From the NCBI RefSeq assembly GCF_027595985.1, contig NC_073312.1, forward strand, positions 8,064,983-8,128,982: a DNA stretch of 64,000 bases. Reading direction: 5' to 3'. A program made the translations under genes and the position numbers. The stretch comes from Sorex araneus. Its lineage: Eukaryota; Chordata; Mammalia; Eulipotyphla; Soricidae. Below the pieces are notes generated by a model, which was not told where the DNA came from, did no database searches, and saw only the letters and a list, made by a program, of their open reading frames with translations. Below are positions 44,849 through 55,561 of this stretch, one piece after another. How positions within the stretch are numbered: the first letter of the stretch is position 1; each line of letters starts with the position of its first letter.

Positions 44849-45556
44849 TCTGAGAGGGAGAGAGAGGAGAGAGAGAGGAGAGAGAGAGGGAGGAGGAGAG
44901 TGAGAGGGAGGAGAGAGGAAAGAGAGGGAGAAGAGAAGAGAGAGGAGGAGAGAGAAGAAAGAGGAGAGGAGAGAGGAGAGAGAGAGGGAGGAGAGTGAGA
45001 GGGAGGAGAGTGAGGGAGGAGAGTGAGAGGGAGGAGAGGAAAGAGGGAGAAGAGAAGAGAGAGGAGGAGAGAGAAGAAAGAGGAGAGAAGGAGAGAGGAG
45101 AGAGAGAGGAGAGAGAGAGGAGAGTAAGAGGGAGGAGAGAGGAAAGAGAGGGAGAAGAGAAGAGAGGAGGAGAGAGAAGAAAGAGGAGAGGAGAGAGGAG
45201 AGAGAGAGGAGAGAGAGGGAGGAGAGTGAGAGGGAGGAGAGGAAAAAGAGGGAGAAGAAAAGAGAGAGGAGGAGAGAGAAGAAAGGAGAGAAGGAGAGAG
45301 GAGAGAGAGGAGAGTAAGAGGGAAGAGAGAAGGAGAGAGGAGAGAGAGAAGAGAGAGAGAAGAGAGAGAGGAGAGTAAGAGGGAGGAGAGAGGAAGGAGA
45401 GGGAGAAGAGAAGAGAGAGGAGGAGAGAGAAGGAGAGAAGAGAGAAGGAGGAGAGTGAGAGGGAGAGAGGAAAGAGAGGGAGAAGAGAAGAGAGAGGAGG
45501 AGAGAGAAGAAAGAGGAGAGAAGGAGAGAGGAGAGAGAGGGGAGAGAGAGAGAGAA

Positions 45557-45587
<31 letters not shown>

Positions 45588-45590
45588 ATC
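44849..45590. repeat. 0.74-kb polypurine block (GGAGA/GA)n
   Basis: Almost pure A/G with nested longer units ('gagagtgagagggaggagag' recurs). Far longer than the LINE-associated tracts and without LINE flanks. It may form triplex (H-) DNA. The long Glu/Arg and Ser/Leu frames are artefacts. Confidence 0.97.
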
Positions 45591-46075
45591 CAAGGTCAGG
45601 CTCGGGCTGCAGACCTCTGCCAGCCCCTGGCAGCAGTGGGGCCGACGTGGCCCCTGGGAGACAGACTGCGGCCCCCTGGTGCCGGCCGCCGTGCGGGTCT
45701 GTGCTCTCCGGGCTGGCTGCTCTTTCCTCCTTGCCTTGGCTGCTGCTGTCGCCGCGCCCGGTACAGCTGGGTTTAGTCCCTCCGAGGCTCCTCTAGGCCC
45801 GTGGGGGGCGTCGGCACGTGCTCAGAGGCGGCCTCTGGCTTGGTGACCAGACTCTGTGGCGCCCGGGTTCCAGTCAGCGGGGCTGCCGGGCTGCGCTTCA
45901 CGCACGTGGTGGCTCCAGGGATAAGACTCACGACCTGACGCTGGCAAGGCAAGGCGGGCTTGCGGGATGAGTCACTGAGCCAGCCCCGGGGCCCCTGACT
46001 GGTGGCTTCTGTGCCCAGCAGTGCCAACGTGTCGCGAGGAGTGTGGACGCTCCTTGTTATTGGTGGAATCATGCA
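45591..46075. other. Unique DNA
   Basis: No gene or repeat recognised. Confidence 0.45.
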
Positions 46076-46292
46076 GATTATTATTATTATTTCTTATTTT
46101 TTCTTTTCTCTTTTTTCTTCTCCTCCTCCTTTTCTTCTCTTCCTACTCCTCTTCCTCTTCCTTCTCTTCCTCTTCTCCTCCTCCTCCTTCTCTTCCTTCT
46201 GTTCTTCCTCCTCCTCCTCCTCTACCTTCTCCTCCTTTTCCTCTTCCTTCTGTTCTTCTGCCTCCTCCTCTTCTTCCTCCTGCTGCTTCTTC
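46076..46292. repeat. Polypyrimidine tract (TTC/TCC)n
   Basis: (ATT)n at the start, then about 200 bp of T/C. It runs into a reversed old SINE at about 46,300-46,440. Confidence 0.95.
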
Positions 46293-46551
46293 CCTTTGGG
46301 GGCCGCCCCGGGCAGTGCTCAGGGACCCCTCCCAGTGGGGGTTGGGGTGCTGGGAATTGCGCCCGTGGCCGCGTGCAGGTAAGCTCCCTCCCCGCTGTTA
46401 TCCCCTGGCCCACGACCCACTCCTATCACGGACACCCCGGGTTCAATACCGTCATGTGGAAGTAGCCGGGCGGGTTATTTGATTCATTTGATCATGCCGC
46501 CTCCTGTCCCCTGGGAGGAAGGCGCTGCCCCCGCTGTCCCTCCCGCAGGAC

Positions 46552-46570
46552 ACAGCGCCCTCTGCTGGCC
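46552..46570 (-). promoter_or_regulatory. Strong CTCF-type motif
   Basis: On the minus strand GGCCAGCAGAGGGCGCTGT matches the CTCF consensus at essentially every core position. It is the best single CTCF match I see in the window and points toward BAG3. Confidence 0.65.
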
Positions 46571-46867
46571 GCCACCGTCATCTGCAGCGACGCGCAGGGC
46601 TGGCTCGGCCCCGCCTGCGGCTTCCTTCTTGGTCTCTCTGAGCCGCAGTCTCACCTGAGATGGGTGGAACGATGGTGTCAGCAGGAGCCCGGGAGTCACT
46701 CAAAGCAGGTCCCTAACTTGCTTGGCCCACCGAGCCCTTTTTGGACCCGACAATTAGTCCGCGGCACAGGAATGAGTCCTCACAGCGGCAGACAGAATCC
46801 CTCCAGCTGCCCCCGGCCTCTGCCCCCACCCACCTTGGGGACCCACCGACTCTAAATCAAGGTGTTG

Positions 46868-47525
46868 GGGGGTGGGGCACAGCGGGGAAGGCACTCTCCT
46901 CGCATGTGGCCGACCCAGGCTCGATCCCCGACACCCCACACGGTTCCCGAGACCATCAGGAGCCCGAGTGCAGACGGCTGTGGCCCCCAGACCCCAAACC
47001 AAAGCCAATGATGGGAGGAAACGTGCGCTGTGAGTTAGCGGGTAGACAGACCCCAGGAAGCAGGCCCGGGTGGTCAGTGTCACGTCAGCTGCTGATGTCT
47101 CGAGTGCGGTGAGCAGGGGTCTCTGCTCTGGGTCTCTCGTGCCAGAGTCCAGAGGGAAGGGTGACACGGCATCTGCCAGGTGCGCTCTCTCCCCCACCAC
47201 CTCTCCCTCTGTCTCTGTCTCTCTCTCCAGCTTGGGGTGGCTGCGGATCCCCGAGGGTCACTCTAGCCTCTGTGTCCCCTCTCTGGTCCCACAGGCCACA
47301 CATGTCACGTGGCCCAGGCTGGTGGGAGGGCGACGGGAGAACATGACCTGCTGGCTAGATCCACCCAGGACCCCCTGCTCTTTTTTTTTGGCCACACCCA
47401 GCAGTGCTCAGGGCTCACTCTGGGCTCACTCTGGGCAGGCTCAGGGACCGTACCTAGTGCCGGGATCCAAGCTGGGTCAGCAGCATGGGAAGCAAGTGCC
47501 CGCCCCACCGTCCCAGGGCTCTGAC
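46868..47525. mobile_element. Two diverged SINEs
   Basis: Forward at about 46,868-47,000 ('ggcacagcggggaaggcac'), reverse at about 47,388-47,525 (starts at a T-run). 47,005-47,385 is unique. Confidence 0.65.
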
Positions 47526-47814
47526 CCGCCCAGGATTCTTGGGGCCATGATGTACCCCAGAAACCTAGAGCTCTCGGGGAGGGAGCACCCCATTTCTGAG
47601 TGCAGCCTCCCCCGCCAGGAGCGTGGAGCGGGGTCTTAGCCGGGCATCTGGCACCAGAAGAGCGGGTACCACCAGGGGAGCTGGGAGTGGGGACACAGCA
47701 GGGTCTGTTCTGTCATTCTGCGTGTGTTCCTGCTCCGCCTGTATTTGGCTGCTCACATCATTGGTGAACAGAATTCCACAAATCACTACATTTTGTCATC
47801 CACTCGTGATCACT

Positions 47815-48049
47815 TGGGCTGGAGTGATAGCACAGTGGTAGGGTGTTTGCCTTGCACGCAGCCGACCTGGGTTTGATTATTCTGCCTCTCTCGGAGAGCC
47901 CGGCAAGCTACCGAGTATCTCGCCCGCATGGCAGAGCCTGGCAAGCTCCCCGTGGTGTATTTGATATGCCAAAAACAGTAATAACAAGTCTCACAATGGA
48001 GACGTTACTGGTGCCCGCTCAAGCAAATTGATGAGCAACGGGATGACAG

Positions 48050-48090
<41 letters not shown>

Positions 48091-48095
48091 TGATG
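47815..48095 (+). mobile_element. Compound SINE whose tail is a (GAT)n microsatellite inside the duplication
   Basis: actcgtgatcact is repeated perfectly at 47802-47814 and 48096-48108. Between them lie the tRNA-like head, the compound 3' module and the tail 'gggatgacagtgatgatg' followed by (ATG)n up to 48,095. The microsatellite is thus inside the inserted unit, not flanking DNA. Confidence 0.95.
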
Positions 48096-48403
48096 ACTCG
48101 TGATCACTCAGGACAGCGTCTGCCTTTGATGATCGTAAATAGTGCATTTTAAAATGTGATTGAACACGCATCTTTGGAGACCATAGCTTCAATCGTTTCC
48201 GGGTGCACAGTAACATGGGATTGTGGGCTGGGGGTGAGAGTTCCCAAGGGGCCCAGGTTCAACCCCCAGCACTGGGTGGTCCCCTAAGTACCCTGGGCAG
48301 TGGCCCTGCGCACTGCCGGGTGTGGTCCCAAACCACCGGATCAGTCAAGAGTTTCTGGGCCATGAGCGATCCCATGTTTTTGTGGGTTTGCTCCCAACGA
48401 TTT

Positions 48404-48583
48404 ATTTTTTATTTTTTTGCTTTTTGGGTCACACCCGGCAATGCACAGAGGTTACTCCTGGCTCTGCACTCAGGAATTACTCCTGGCGGTGCTCAGGGGA
48501 CCATATGGGATGCTGGGATTCGAACCCGGGTCAGCCGCATGCAAGGCAAACGTCCTACCCGCTATGCTATCGCTCCAGCCCCT
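48404..48583 (-). mobile_element. Young shrew SINE, reverse, with duplication
   Basis: caacgattt lies at 48395-48403 and 48584-48592. Poly(T) start and complete head. Confidence 0.95.
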
Positions 48584-48594
48584 CAACGATTTTT

Positions 48595-49110
48595 TTAAAG
48601 AATTTTATTTTATTGAATCACCATGTGGAAAATTACAATGCTTTCAGGCTTAAGTCTCAGTTATACAATGCTGAAACAACCATCCCTTCACCAGTGCCCA
48701 TATCCCACCACAAAAAAAAACCAAACACAGTACACCTCTCATCCCGCCCACCCCCGCACCCCCCCCCCCCGCCTTGTAACTGATAAATTTCACTTTACTT
48801 TTTATTTACTTTGGTTACATTCAATATTTCAACACAAACCTCACTATTATTGTTAGGAGCACCCCACTAGAGTCAGACCTGCTGTGAAGAGATATGAGGT
48901 TTTGGATTTCTGTACTTTAGCAACTAAGTCCAGGGAGATTTCTTCCAGATATTGGATCATTGCAAGCTTGTAAACCCCATCTGTGGTCGTCATAACATGG
49001 CGGTCACCACGCCCTTCATCAGATGACCATTCTCCATGGCACTAATATTAGTGTAATCCCATCATACCCACGTGCTCTGTGGCTCCGAAAGTCAGCCCAG
49101 GTCTCTGCAC
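48595..49110 (-). mobile_element. LINE-like 3' end, reverse
   Basis: Reads outward on the minus strand as 'caataatagtgagg', 'tgtaaccaaagtaaat', a G-rich stretch, 'cacatggtgattcaataaaa' and A-rich end, the same order as 42.89-43.15 kb. A further 250 bp upstream ('ccagatattggatcattgc') probably belongs to it. Confidence 0.65.
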
Positions 49111-49114
49111 AGAC

Positions 49115-49425
49115 TTTCACGTCCACTCTCCGTGGGAAAGCTTTGCTCTGCATGCAGCTAACTCATCACCCGACCCTGGGTCAATCCTAGCCCCACACAG
49201 GGTGCCCTGAGCACTGCCAGGGGGTCACTCCCGGGCACAGCCAGGAATAGCCCCTGAACACTGCAAGGTGGGGCTCAACTCCCCCACCTCCCTGCACAAA
49301 AAAAAAAAATTCATCCATGCATATTGGATATGCCAAAAACAGTAACAATAAGTCTCTCAATGAGAGACGTCACTGGTGCCCGCTCGAACAAATCGATGAG
49401 CAACGGGATGACAGTGACAGTGACA
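49115..49425 (+). mobile_element. Old SINE followed by compound-SINE 3' module
   Basis: 49,115-49,310 is a diverged poly(A)-type copy. 49,318-49,425 holds 'ggatatgccaaaaacagtaac' to 'gggatgacagtgacagtgac', the compound tail with a (GACAGT)n end. Confidence 0.75.
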
Positions 49426-49676
49426 GTTTGGTCCCATCAGCAGATACAAAGCAAACCCCCTTCCCCGAAGCCCTGCCTACATTTCCCGACCCAGGAAGAC
49501 CCCACGACAACCTGGAAAGTAAAGCAAGGAAAACAAATAAAAGGAGCTGTTCCAGCTCTCTCCCCGACCCTCGCAAGAGTCGTTTTCTTTCTCGGTCCCG
49601 AAACCTCCCCCCCTCAATGTACAGGGTTCAAATCTCCAGCACGGGTTGTTCAGATCCTGTCTCAGAGGCGCCCTCA

Positions 49677-51728
49677 GCCTAAGCTCTCACCCACCCAGCC
49701 CAGAGCACTGTGGAGTCTAAGCTCTCACCCACCCAGCCCAGAGCACTGTGGGAGTCTAAGCTCACCCCACCCAAGCCCAGAGCACTGTGGAGTCTAAGCT
49801 CTCACCCACCCAAGCCCAGAGCACTGTGGAGTCTAAGCTCTCACCCACCCAGCCCAGAGCACTGTGGGAGTCTAAGCTCACCCCACCCAAGCCCAGAGCA
49901 CTGTGGAGTCTAAGCTCTCACCCACCCAAGCCCAGAGCACTGTGGGAGTCTGAGCTCTCACCCACCCAGCCCAGAGCACTGTGGGAGTCTGAGCTCTCAC
50001 CCACCCAAGCCCACAGCACTGTGGGAGTCTGAGCTCTCACCCCACCCAGCCCACAGCACTGTGGGAGTCTAAGCTCTCACCCACCCAAGCCCAGAGCACT
50101 GTGGGAGTCTGAGCTCTCACCCCACCCAAGCCCACAGCACTGTGGGAGTCTGAGCTCTCACCCCACCCAAGCCCACAGCACTGTGGGAGTCTAAGCTCAC
50201 CCACCCAAGCCCAGAGCACTGTGTGAGTCTAAGCTCTCACCCACCCAGCCCAGAGCACTGTGGGAGTCTAAGCTCTCACCCACCCAGCCCAGAGCACTGT
50301 GGGAGTCTAAGCTCACCCACCCAAGCCCAGAGCACTGTGGAGTCTAAGCTCTCACCCACCCAAGCCCAGAGCACTGTGGGAGTCTAAGCTCACCCCACCC
50401 AGCCCAGAGCACTGTGGGAGTCTAATCTCACCCCACCCAAGCCCAGAGCACTGTGGAGTCTAAGCTCACCCCACCCAAGCCCAGAGCACTGTGGAGTCTA
50501 AGCTCACCCCACCCAAGCCCAGAGCACTGTGGAGTCTAAGCTCACCCCACCCAGCCCAGAGCACTGTGGAGTCTAAGCTCACCCCACCCAGCCCAGAGCA
50601 CTGTGGGAGTCTGAGCTCTCACCCACCCAAGCCCAGAGCACTGTGGGAGTCTAAGCTCACCCCACCCAGCCCAGAGCACTGTGGAGTCTAAGCTCTCACC
50701 CACCCAAGCCCAGAGCACTGTGGAGTCTAAGCTCACCCCACCCAGCCCAGAGCACTGTGGGAGTCTAAGCTCACCCCACCCAGCCCAGAGCACTGTGGGA
50801 GTCTAAGCTCACCCCACCCAAGCCCAGAGCACTGTGGAGTCTAAGCTCTCACCCACCCAGCCCAGAGCACTGTGGGAGTCTAAGCTCACCCACCCAGCCC
50901 AGAGCACTGTGGAGTCTAAGCTCTCACCCACCCAAGCCCAGAGCACTGTGGGAGTCTAAGCTCTCACCCACCCAAGCCCAGAGCACTGTGGGAGTCTAAG
51001 CTCTCACCCACCCAAGCCCAGAGCACTGTGGAGTCTAAGCTCTCACCCACCCAGCCCAGAGCACTGTGGGAGTCTAAGCTCTCACCCACCCAAGCCCAGA
51101 GCACTGTGGGAGTCTAAGCTCACCCCACCCAAGCCCAGAGCACTGTGGAGTCTAAGCTCTCACCCCACCCAGCCCAGAGCACTGTGGGAGTCTAAGCTCT
51201 CACCCACCCAAGCCCAGAGCACTGTGGAGTCTAAGCTCTCACCCCACCCAGCCCAGAGCACTGTGGGAGTCTAATCTCACCCCACCCAAGCCCAGAGCAC
51301 TGTGGGAGTCTAAGCTCTCACCCCACCCAGCCCAGAGCACTGTGGAGTCTAAGCTCACCCCACCCAGCCCAGAGCACTGTGGGAGTCTAAGCTCACCCCA
51401 CCCAAGCCCAGAGCACTGTGGAGTCTAAGCTCACCCCACCCAAGCCCAGAGCACTGTGGAGTCTAAGCTCTCACCCCACCCAAGCCCAGAGCACTGTGGA
51501 GTCTAAGCTCATCCCACCCAGCCCAGAGCACTGTGGAGTCTAAGCTCACCCCACCCAGCCCAGAGCACTGTGGAGTCTGAGCTCTCACCCACCCAAGCCC
51601 AGAGCACTGTGGAGTCTGAGCTCTCACCCACCCAAGCCCAGAGCACTGTGGAGTCTAAGCTCACCCCACCCAAGCCCAGAGCACTGTGGAGTCTGAGCTC
51701 ACCCCACCCAGCCCACAGCACCGTGGGA
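49677..51728. repeat. 2.05-kb minisatellite, ~38-bp unit, about 50 copies
   Basis: The unit runs 'gagtctaagctctcaccc', 'acccagcccagagcactgtg'. Copies differ at a few fixed places: presence or absence of an extra G, 'tctcaccc' versus 'tcacccc', one or two A before GCCC, and AAG versus GAG. Unit length varies between about 36 and 41 bp. It is G-rich on the minus strand. Frames through it are artefacts. Confidence 0.97.
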
Positions 51729-51824
51729 GTCTTTCAGCTGCAGGGCGGACCGGCTACTCCGCCCCCGCTGAAGCTCTCTGAGGACACACGAGCGAGTCAA
51801 GGACCAGGAACAGCCAGTCGAGGG

Positions 51825-51995
51825 GCGACAGTGCAGCGGGGACGGCGTTTGCTTTGCACACCGCTGTCCCCAGGCTCATCTCCGGTGCCCCAGGTGGTTC
51901 CCTGAGCCCGCTAGGTGTGGACCCTGAGCACAGGGCCAGGAGTCGTCCCGAGCACTGCCAGGCGTGGCCCCCAAACAAAAACAAAAAAGTAACAG
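51825..51995 (+). mobile_element. Old shrew SINE
   Basis: 'cgaggggcgacagtgcagcg' head to (CAAAAA)n end, just behind the minisatellite. Confidence 0.75.
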
Positions 51996-52065
51996 GTGAC
52001 TTGTCCGGAGCAGGAAGGCTAGTGCGCAGAGTAGGCTCCCGGACACACAGCTCCCGGTGGGGGCC

Positions 52066-52340
52066 GTCTACACTGGCACGTGGGGCTCCCCTCTGGGGCT
52101 GTCTACACTGGCACACGGGGCTACTGTCTGGGGCTGTCTACACTGGCACGTGGCGCTCCCATCTGAGTGTCTACACTGACATGTGGGGCTCCCGTCTGTG
52201 AGCGTCTACACTGGCACGTGGGGCTCCTGTCTGGGGCTGTCTACACTGACATGCGGGGCTCCCGTCTGAGTGTCTACACTGGCACGTGGAGCTCCCATCT
52301 GGGGCTGTCTACACTGGCACGCAGGGCTCCGCCTGGGACC
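52066..52340. repeat. Minisatellite with 33/35-bp units and a 103-bp higher-order period
   Basis: Eight units open with 'gtctacactg' at 52066, 52101, 52136, 52169, 52204, 52239, 52272 and 52307. Spacings are 35, 35, 33, 35, 35, 33, 35, a repeating trimer of exactly 103 bp. Confidence 0.95.
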
Positions 52341-53325
52341 CAGGCAGTGAAGGCGTCCCGCTAGGCCCCCCCTGAGACCCTCTGGACCTTCTCGGTGCTC
52401 GTAGGCCCCTCTCGTGTCTTCGGGGCCACGCTCTCCCCAGGGGCTGCCCCAACACAGCGACTCGAGCGCGTGGGCTGGGTTCCGGTCCTGCCCAACAGCT
52501 GTAACTCGGTTCCACCAGTGCTGACAGTCTGTCCAGTACAGCGGGGATGCCGGGGCTCCTGGGCCCCCCAAGATCCCCCCACCCAGAGTCACAGCAAGTG
52601 AGGCCGTCCCAGCCGCCTCTCCCCCAGGCCCCCACCCCGGGCCAGCTCCTTCACCTCCGTTTCCTCCCCCCCCACCGCCCCTCTCCCACACCTACTCCCA
52701 TCTGCTTCTCCAGACGGCCAGGGGGACCCCAGAAGGAGCAACGAAGACCAACTGGGGAAACTTTCAGTACCTGAGGTGGGAAACGGCTATCAGGGCTGGG
52801 AGGACGGGGTTAAGGCGCTTGCGCGTGCAGCCAACCCTGCCTGACCCTGGCACTGCACGGGCACCCGCCCCGCCCCCACCAGCCCATGGCCCACACCGAT
52901 GAAGGAACAGACGCCAAACTGCCCCCCGCCTCTACCAGAATACGAAACCCAGGAATGCCCAGGGCCAGGTTCTGTGTTTGCACCATCTTCCATTTATTCT
53001 TATTCTGGTTTAGGTCACAGTGTCAGTGGTTGCTGCGCCCCTTCCCTCCCCCACCCCACATGTCAGGGTACCCCAGACCTCCCACGGCCGCTCCTGTACC
53101 TCCAGGCCGGTCTTCATCCTGCCCTCCCCTCCCCACACGCCACCTGAGGGCTTGGTAATCTAAGGGTTTTGTAACCCAAGGCCATGTGACAAGACTTTAA
53201 AGCTCTTAGTACAGTGTGTTTACCTTGCAGGGCCTATCAGATGGGCCGTGGGGAAGGATCTTAAATAACACAGACACACCGGCAGGCGTTAAACAGACCC
53301 GGCCCCTTTAACACAGAGGAGGACC
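52341..53325. other. Unique DNA
   Basis: No gene or repeat recognised beyond C-runs. Confidence 0.45.
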
Positions 53326-53329
53326 TGGC

Positions 53330-54035
53330 TGGAGAGTCCAGTGGGGAGGGTGCTTGCCTGGCATGTGGCTGGCCCAGGTGCAATCTCGGATACCCGCCAC
53401 AGTCCCATGAGCCCGCCGGGAAAGAGAAGGCCTGAGTACTGCACCGCAGGGCAGGGTATGGCCCAAACCAACCCCAAACACAAGTAACACATCTCCTGAA
53501 CGAAGCCGGATCCCGCCGGCTTCTGCAGTAGCAGCCAGAGAGCGCCCCTGCGGCCGCGGGAAGTGACAGCGCGGCTCCCGGCCCTGCCCTCTGGGAGGCC
53601 GGCGAGGTTCAGGCTGTGCGAGGCTCCGCAAAGGTCAGCCAACTGGCAGAGTCCCCGGGCTGGCAGGAGGACGTCTGTCGTGTCCACTGGGGGTCAGGTG
53701 AGCGGCAGCGCCGCCCGCGGGCGCCAGCGAGGGTCCGTGAACGCAGCCACATCGCCCCTGGTGGGCAGAGGCAGAGACAAGGAAGAGCATTTGAGCAGAT
53801 GCAGGAACGAGGACTGCGGTGTCTGACTTTCAGCAGCGGTGACAGGGCTGCACCGGCGGGGTGGGGGCTGGTGGGGGCGGGCAAGGCCTTGCCCTGCACG
53901 AGGCAGGTCCGGGTTCAGCCCCTGGCACCGCGTGTGGTCCTCAAGCACCACTAGGGGTGATGTGGAATAGAGCGAGCAGTAAGCCCAGAGCACCTCTGGG
54001 GTGCTCCCAACATCCCCTCCCCTGCAAAAAAAAAA
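53330..54035 (+). mobile_element. Two old SINEs
   Basis: About 53,330-53,480 and 53,865-54,035 (ends with A12). Between them is CpG-rich unique sequence (53,500-53,760) without an identifiable exon. Confidence 0.65.
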
Positions 54036-54109
54036 AAACTGCTAAAAACCCACACCCCAAAATAATGGGAGTTCTTTGGAGACGGTGGAAAAAACAAGCC
54101 CAGAGACGT

Positions 54110-54445
54110 GGTTTTGTGGGAGAGCGCCACCTAGCGGGAGAGGGCGGCCTAGTGGGAGAGCGCCACCTAGAGGGAGAGGGCGGCCTAGCGGGAGAGCGCG
54201 GCCTAGCGGGAGAGGGCAGCCTAGAGAGCGCCACCTAGTGGGGAGACCACCTCCCAGTGGGAAAAGGGATGCATAGGGTGAGAGCGCCTCCCAGTGGGAG
54301 AGGGTTGCATAGGGCGAGAGCGCCTCCCAGTGGGAGAGGGTTGCATAGGGCGAGAGCGCCTCCCAGTGGGAGAGGGTTGCATAGGGCGAGAGCGCCTCCC
54401 AGTGGGAGAGGGTTGCATAGGGCGAGAGCGCCTCCCAGTGGGAAG
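54110..54445. repeat. Minisatellite, ~18-bp units growing into exact 36-bp units
   Basis: 54,110-54,240 is a degenerate 18-bp repeat ('gggagagcgccacctag'). From 54,255 a unit opening 'cagtgggagagggttgcat' recurs at 54292, 54328, 54364, 54400 and 54436, 36 bp apart. Because 36 divides by 3, it keeps artificial frames open. Confidence 0.95.
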
Positions 54446-54617
54446 AGCGCCACGGAGCAGGTGTGAGGCTGTGAGCTGGAGTTTGGTGCCTCTCAATGTG
54501 CGGCTGGGAGCCGCAGCGGAGTGCGGTGTCAGGCAGGGCAATCAAACTCACGTGAGCACCTCGATCACATGTGTGACCCAGATCACCACAATACAAATAG
54601 GGAGGGGAAAAGGGCGG

Positions 54618-54780
54618 GCGCCACCGTTCAGTGGGCAGGACACTGGCCTTGCACGTGGCTGGCCGAGTGGGGTTCGATCCCTGGCAACCCCATAGGGTCC
54701 CCCAAGCCCCACCAGGAGTGATTCCTCAGTGCAGAGCCAGGAGTAAACCCTGAGCATCACTGGGTTTGGCCAAAAAAAGG
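54618..54780 (+). mobile_element. Shrew SINE
   Basis: Head diverged ('gcgggcgccaccgttcagtg'), B box 'gggttcgatcc', A-rich tail. Confidence 0.85.
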
Positions 54781-54789
54781 AAAAAAGGA

Positions 54790-55395
54790 CAAAAAACTAC
54801 TACACTGAGTTAACAATCTGCCCTTCTCTGTAAAGAGAAATGGAGGGAAACATACACAGCATCTCTCATAGGCGCAAACCCACCAAAGATCACCCATGAG
54901 AAATCAAACTGTGGTCTAGTCACCCACTCGAGCACCACGTATTGGTGAGCACGAAGGAGTCAAGTACATGAAATACGCTGAATGCTAACCATGCTACTTG
55001 AGGCAAAAAAAAAAAAAAAAGCTCTCCAAAGGCTAATTTTTCCTTTGTAAGGGACTTCTGTTTTTAAAGAATAGTTCTAGGTTTACAGAAAACTTCTGCA
55101 GAAGGTACTAATAGAGCCTTCCCCAAGAGAGGCTCCATTGTTTATGTTTTGTTTTGTCTCTTCTGGTTCTTGGGCCACACCGGCTGTCCTGAGGATTTAC
55201 TCCTGGCTCTGCACTCAAGCTGCTCTCCTGGGGCTCAGGATCGTGAGATGATTGAACTCCTGATTGAACTCAAGTTCAGGGTTGAACTTGAGTCGGCAGC
55301 ATGCAAGGCAAGAACTGACCCGCTGTAATAACAGTCCGGCACCCTCATGTCTGTTTGTTATTCTTTAATTACATTAAAAACACTTTAAAAACACA
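54790..55395. other. AT-rich DNA with one diverged reversed SINE
   Basis: Reversed SINE at about 55,145-55,350. The rest is unique with A-runs. Confidence 0.55.
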
Positions 55396-55396
55396 C

Positions 55397-55561
55397 ATGT
55401 AAGGGGGTGGTGGGAGGGATGCAGGTACCATTGGTGGTGGAAAATGGGCACTGGTGGAGGGATGGGTACTCAATCACTGTATGACTGAAATGCAAGCATG
55501 GAAGTCTATAATGGTACCCCCACGATGATTTCCTAATAAAATTTTTTTAATTAAAAAAAAC
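55397..55561 (+). mobile_element. LINE (L1-like) 3' end
   Basis: 'gggcactggtggagggatgg', 'actgtatgactgaaatgc' and 'cctaataaaatttttttaa' then A-rich. Only the last 165 bp are present. Confidence 0.72.

Noticed and set aside
44838..45593. 251-codon Ser/Leu frame
   Set aside because: It is the translation of the polypurine/polypyrimidine block. The same applies near 8.7, 11.7, 19.1, 38.0 and 46.1 kb.
49677..51728. Regular short repeats resembling a CRISPR array
   Set aside because: There are no unique spacers between repeats; units are contiguous ~38-bp tandem copies in a mammalian genome.
54257..54695. Frames encoding a perfect 12-residue repeat
   Set aside because: The 36-bp minisatellite keeps the frame open; no splice signals, conserved domain or complex coding sequence around it.
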